A stretch of 12,200 nucleotides of DNA from DATDCY01 sp031406795 [NCBI: Candidatus Rokuibacteriota bacterium]. GTDB taxonomy: Bacteria > JAUVQV01. Positions 12,083-12,200 of this stretch are shown here, one piece after another. The notes under the pieces are model-generated. The model was not told the DNA's origin and made no database searches. It saw only the letters and a program-made list of their open reading frames with translations. The translations under genes were made by a program, and so were the position numbers. Each line of letters begins with the position of its first letter. Position 1 is the stretch's first letter. The stretch covers positions 1 through 12,200 of the forward strand of contig JANOHV010000092.1 in the NCBI GenBank assembly GCA_031406795.1, written 5' to 3'.

Positions 12083-12200
12083 GTGAGCTACCTTGAAAAG
12101 AATCTTCTCCTGGGGGAAACCGTCGACTACCGGGCGCACCTGCACCCGATCATCTTCCTGCTACCGGCCTTTTTCGGTCTGATCGGCCTCTCGTTCGTCG
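12083..12200 (+). CDS. Bacterial PH-domain (bPH_2) membrane protein, 5' part
   Basis: The gene starts at GTG 12083 and runs off the right edge after 39 codons. It reads MSYLEKNLLLGETVDYRAHLHPI, followed by a hydrophobic stretch (IFLLPAFFGLIGLSFV). The S-Y-x-E-K-x-L-L-x-G-E-x-V-x-Y-R opening followed by a membrane segment is the usual start of small YdbT/bPH_2-type (PF03703) membrane proteins of unknown function. The start is supported by GGAGGT 8 bases upstream. The rest of the gene is outside the window. Confidence 0.65.
   Translation, partial: MSYLEKNLLLGETVDYRAHLHPIIFLLPAFFGLIGLSFV

Overview
The window looks like a chromosomal stretch from a GC-rich, Gram-negative bacterium. The envelope is indicated by an RND efflux pump with a lipoprotein-type adaptor. 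The phylum cannot be fixed from sequence alone. Most genes are strongly GC-rich (for example 43 G/C of 60 at 6721-6780). The block at about 3.04-4.9 kb is different: 3661-3720 has only 24 G/C of 60, and the genes there are small and of accessory type.

Layout. Positions 1-134 hold the 3' end of an unrecognised gene. Convergent to it is a class I/II aminotransferase (187-1398, minus) with a likely terminator. Behind that lies an extended short-chain dehydrogenase/epimerase fused to a helical C-terminal domain resembling RsbRD_N (1489-3015, minus). Then comes an accessory island, all on the minus strand: a pyrimidine-dimer-glycosylase-like protein (3045-3518), a RelE/ParE-type toxin with a ParD-like antitoxin (3647-4153), and an NAD(P)H-quinone-reductase-like flavodoxin-fold protein (4285-4905). 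Each unit of the island ends in the same CCTTATAAGG-centred motif followed by a complementary arm. This is the layout of integron gene cassettes with (partly decayed) attC sites, and no integrase is present in the window. Upstream on the minus strand is the efflux operon: adaptor (8012-9355) then RND pump (4920-8015), translationally coupled by a GTGA overlap. The island begins only 14 bases after the pump's stop codon.

The 402-base gap at 9356-9757 holds a 159-bp element (9472-9630) with 16-bp imperfect terminal inverted repeats, flanked exactly by a perfect 9-bp direct repeat. This is the signature of a transposed MITE. It contains two copies of a dispersed palindromic repeat. To its right, on the plus strand, lies a CBS/DRTGG-domain family II inorganic pyrophosphatase (9758-11419). 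It overlaps tail-to-tail a GNAT acetyltransferase (11397-11966, minus). The acetyltransferase is divergent from the start of a bacterial PH-domain membrane protein (12083 onward, plus). Between these two lies a near-symmetric pair of promoters with identical -35 and -10 hexamers and identical 17-base spacers.

The most unusual items are the cassette-like island with its shared repeat, the MITE with its target-site duplication, the mirror-image promoter pair, and the SDR-RsbRD fusion. No tRNA, rRNA or CRISPR array was seen.
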